Notes under the pieces: generated by a model
Seen by the model: only the letters and a program-made list of their open reading frames with translations
The model's database searches: none
Told to the model about the DNA's origin: nothing
NCBI RefSeq assembly: GCF_000169195.2
Contig: NC_016023.1
Coordinates: 1,426,001-1,490,000, forward strand
Origin: Heyndrickxia coagulans 36D1
GTDB taxonomy: Bacteria > Bacillota > Bacilli > Bacillales > Bacillaceae_C
Reading direction: 5' to 3'
DNA length: 64,000 bases
Shown here: one piece after another, positions 62,113-64,000 of the stretch
Layout of the letters: each line of letters begins with the position of its first letter
Numbering within the stretch: position 1 is the stretch's first letter
Position numbers and translations under genes: made by a program

Positions 62113-63474
62113 ATGATAGCGAAAAACAGCCTGAATAATCAACTACCAAATGAAATAAAATCAACATTTAAAGAGTTGAATGTGTTGAAACACTTGCGAA
62201 TCGCCGGTATTACGAAGTCCTTTGGTTTTTCTTGTGCCTACATTTTTCAATTGATTTTTTGTATGATCTTTGAAAACAAAAACTGGTTCAGGATGTTGGA
62301 AAGTAAGAAAGCTACAGACATTCCAGCCAAAGATACCGTTTATCGGTTTCTCAACCAATCAACGTTCAACTGGCGTCGTTTCCTCCTTTCACTGGTTGCC
62401 TCAGTGATTGGAAAAGTTTCGAAATTGACACGTCATGACCGTCCGAAAGTATTGATTTTAGATGATTCATCTTATGACCGGAACCGAAGCAAACACGTTG
62501 AGCTCCTGGCTCGCTGCTTTGATCATGCATCTCAAAAAATGCGTTTTTACAAAGGATTCCGCATGTTGACATTAGGATGATCTGATGGCGCAACATTCCT
62601 ACCCGTTGACTTCTCATTATTGAGTTCGAAAAAGAGCCAGATCAACGGCATATCCGAAAATATCGATAAACGCAGCTCCGGTTATAAGCGCCGAAAAGAA
62701 GCATTACAAACGGCACCAGAACAGATTCCCGGCATGATTGCCCGGGCGATGAATTCTGGTATCGATGCTTCCTATGTTCTAATGGATTCGTGGTTCACCC
62801 AACAACCTCTCATCAAGGAGATTACAGAACAAGGTCTTGACGTAATTGGTATGGTCAAAAAATTAAAACAACGCTATTTTGTCGATGGTAAGCGTGTTAG
62901 CCTAGATGAATTGTATCGTCTAGCTAAACCGACTAGTGGAAAGAAAGGAATCTTGCGTTCCATCCATACAACGCAGGCCAATGGCGTGCCAATTAAAGTT
63001 GTCTTTGTTCGCAACCGCAACAAGAAAAGCGACTGGTTGGCGATTTTGAGTACAGACTGTACACTGAGTGACCAGGAAATCATCCGTATTTACGGGATGC
63101 GTTGGGATATTGAGGTTTTCTTCAAAACAACAAAGTCCCTATTAAAACTACAAAAGGAATTCCAGAGTCGTTCATATGACGCGCTTATCAGCCACACGAC
63201 CATTGTGTTTGCAAGGTATATTGTCTTGTCATGGCAAAACCGTTGCAGTGTAGATGACAGAACATTAAGTGGCATGTTTTATGAATTATGTGATGAAATA
63301 GATGACCTTGATTGGGCTGTTGCATTGCAGCAGTTAGTCGAGATTCTTGAAGATACTCTGGATAAAAGTAATAAGAAAATTCAACAACTGATCAAAAGTC
63401 AACTACAACAATGGATTGCGGGTCTGCCGAATTATATCAAGGTATACCTACCTGTTTCAGTCTGCGAAAGTTGA
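62113..63474 (+). pseudogene. IS4-family transposase broken by one nonsense codon
   Basis: The frame from ATG 62113 to 63474 is continuous except for TGA at 62578-62580, where the context (MLTLG-stop-SDGATFLP) expects a Trp codon, so a single TGG-to-TGA change is likely. The catalytic Asp residues lie in LILDDSSYDRNR and SYVLMDSWFTQQ, and the Y-R-E-K signature is YGMRWDIEVFFKTTK. Both halves are otherwise clean, so inactivation is recent. Intact copies elsewhere could still mobilise its ends. Confidence 0.88.
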
Positions 63475-63500
63475 GTGATTGAAATCAAGTGTTTTTTGCG

Positions 63501-63577
63501 TTAAAGTAACCATATAAAGAATCCTTTCTGTTTGGTTTTTGTTTTGGTTACTTTAACTTTAACAGAAATGGATTCTT
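63501..63577 (+). promoter_or_regulatory. Interleaved inverted repeats with a terminator-like second stem
   Basis: Stem 1: a 12-bp perfect pair (63501-63512 with 63545-63556). Stem 2: 63517-63532 with 63561-63577, one unpaired base, ending in TTCTTTTTT. The 5' arm of stem 2 lies in the loop of stem 1, so the two form a pseudoknot or compete. Stem 2 has the shape of an intrinsic terminator. A small membrane-protein gene starts 110 bp downstream. Confidence 0.5.
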
Positions 63578-63686
63578 TTTTCATTTTTTTAATGAATTAC
63601 AATAAAGCCGAAAAGACTTGGTAATCCATAAGTTATAATAAGTTTCTGAATTTCTGTGAATAATTCAGGTTAAAGTTTCCTTTTTT

Positions 63687-63935
63687 ATGTTTATCCTTGG
63701 GCTTATTCTTTTTATAATTGCTATTACCCTATTTTTAACAGGCCAAGATATAAAATATTATACTCGTTTTCACCATTGGGGTTGGTTTGCTTGGGGTATT
63801 AGCTTCTTAGCAAGTATTGTTTCTTTTATTAGAAAAGAGCCTGGAAAGTTAAAAATGATTCCTTATATTGGCGCTCTTATTTTCGGAGTTATTATAGTAA
63901 TATGTCTTCTGTACTGGAGCTTTCATTTTGTATAG
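63687..63935 (+). CDS. Small membrane protein of unknown function
   Basis: 82 residues with three predicted membrane helices (about 2-18, 30-46 and 58-80) separated by QDIKYYTRFHHWGW and a basic RKEPGKLK loop. No family is recognised. The ribosome site is weak (CAGGTTAAAG about 15 bases upstream), so expression is uncertain, but the amphipathic layout and clean frame support a real gene. From 63936 to the edge another open frame (GTG at 63942) leaves the window and cannot be judged. Confidence 0.5.
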   Translation: MFILGLILFIIAITLFLTGQDIKYYTRFHHWGWFAWGISFLASIVSFIRKEPGKLKMIPYIGALIFGVIIVICLLYWSFHFV

Positions 63936-64000
63936 AATTTGTGGAGGGAACCAGCATTGTCCTTCACAATGGCGATGAGGATACCGCCATGCAACCTGTC

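Larger units (their letters stand above)
61945..63476 (+). mobile_element. IS4-family insertion sequence
   Basis: Perfect 14-bp terminal inverted repeats ACTCAACTTTCGCA at 61945-61958 and its complement at 63463-63476 enclose a 1532-bp element with one transposase gene. No clear target duplication flanks it. The transposase stop lies inside the right repeat. The gene is broken by a nonsense codon, so this copy cannot move by itself. Confidence 0.85.

Noticed and set aside
63942-64000. Start of a further gene at the right edge
   Set aside because: The GTG frame is open to the edge but only about 20 codons are visible, without a ribosome site or motif.

Overview
The window looks like the chromosome of a low-to-moderate-GC, spore-forming Firmicute of the Bacillaceae. 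The closest match from memory is Heyndrickxia (Bacillus/Weizmannia) coagulans, but that name is an inference: no 16S or other marker gene lies here. The support is Bacillus-type regulation (S-box SAM riboswitch before metNPQ, PyrR attenuator before uraA, preQ1-I riboswitch before queF, PadR, LytST, an RsbR paralogue) and Bacillus-type gene sets (a yvfRSTU-like cassette, ydaP-like pyruvate oxidase, pepT, deoC), together with a phosphoketolase.

Layout. 1-4.8 kb: an AT-rich accessory island lying between two perfect 31-bp direct repeats. It holds an IS1380-family element, a gene remnant and an unrecognised two-gene operon (a DUF5677-like protein plus a partner). 4.8-9.7 kb: a PadR/DUF1048 operon with a textbook palindromic operator, then an ABC exporter with its own two-component system. 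9.9-13.1 kb: a KgtP-like dicarboxylate transporter divergent from malate:quinone oxidoreductase. 13.8-15.3 kb: an IS110-family element with a probable bridge-RNA end. 15.4-18.4 kb: a complete polar amino-acid ABC transporter. 18.4-23.9 kb: an ornithine/alanine-racemase-like enzyme, a DUF1611 protein and the carboxy(nor)spermidine dehydrogenase/decarboxylase pair, the last behind a long structured leader. 23.9-30 kb: an RsbR paralogue, phosphoketolase, a GntR regulator, a GGDEF remnant and a cytoplasmic alpha-amylase. 30-37 kb: an MMPL transporter, queF and a queuosine-precursor transporter, an RHS remnant, an AT-rich ABC exporter and deoC. 37-44 kb: pyruvate oxidase, uracil permease, a nine-unit 52-bp palindromic repeat array next to a small inverted-repeat (MITE-like) element, a DHA2 drug transporter and a second MITE. 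44-50.7 kb: pepT, a GT8 glycosyltransferase, a MATE transporter, an actin-like ParM/ParR cassette with a centromere-like iteron field, and a YlmA-like ATPase. 50.7-61.3 kb: methionine ABC transporter, LytS/LytT with a CstA-type transporter, branched-chain aminotransferase, a second block of 52-bp repeats, and a split ThrE-type exporter. 61.3-64 kb: degenerate sequence, an IS4-family element with a nonsense codon in its transposase, interleaved inverted repeats and a small membrane protein.

How the parts fit. Several genes handle the pyruvate/malate/acetyl-phosphate node: Mqo, KgtP-like uptake, phosphoketolase, quinone-linked pyruvate oxidase, and LytST beside a CstA-family (probably pyruvate) carrier. 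The most novel-looking items are the 31-bp-bounded island with its unknown operon, the 52-bp repeat family, the ParMR-like cassette sitting in chromosomal context, and the racemase-DUF1611-polyamine neighbourhood. Start codons were chosen from ribosome-binding sites and family lengths. No similarity search was run.
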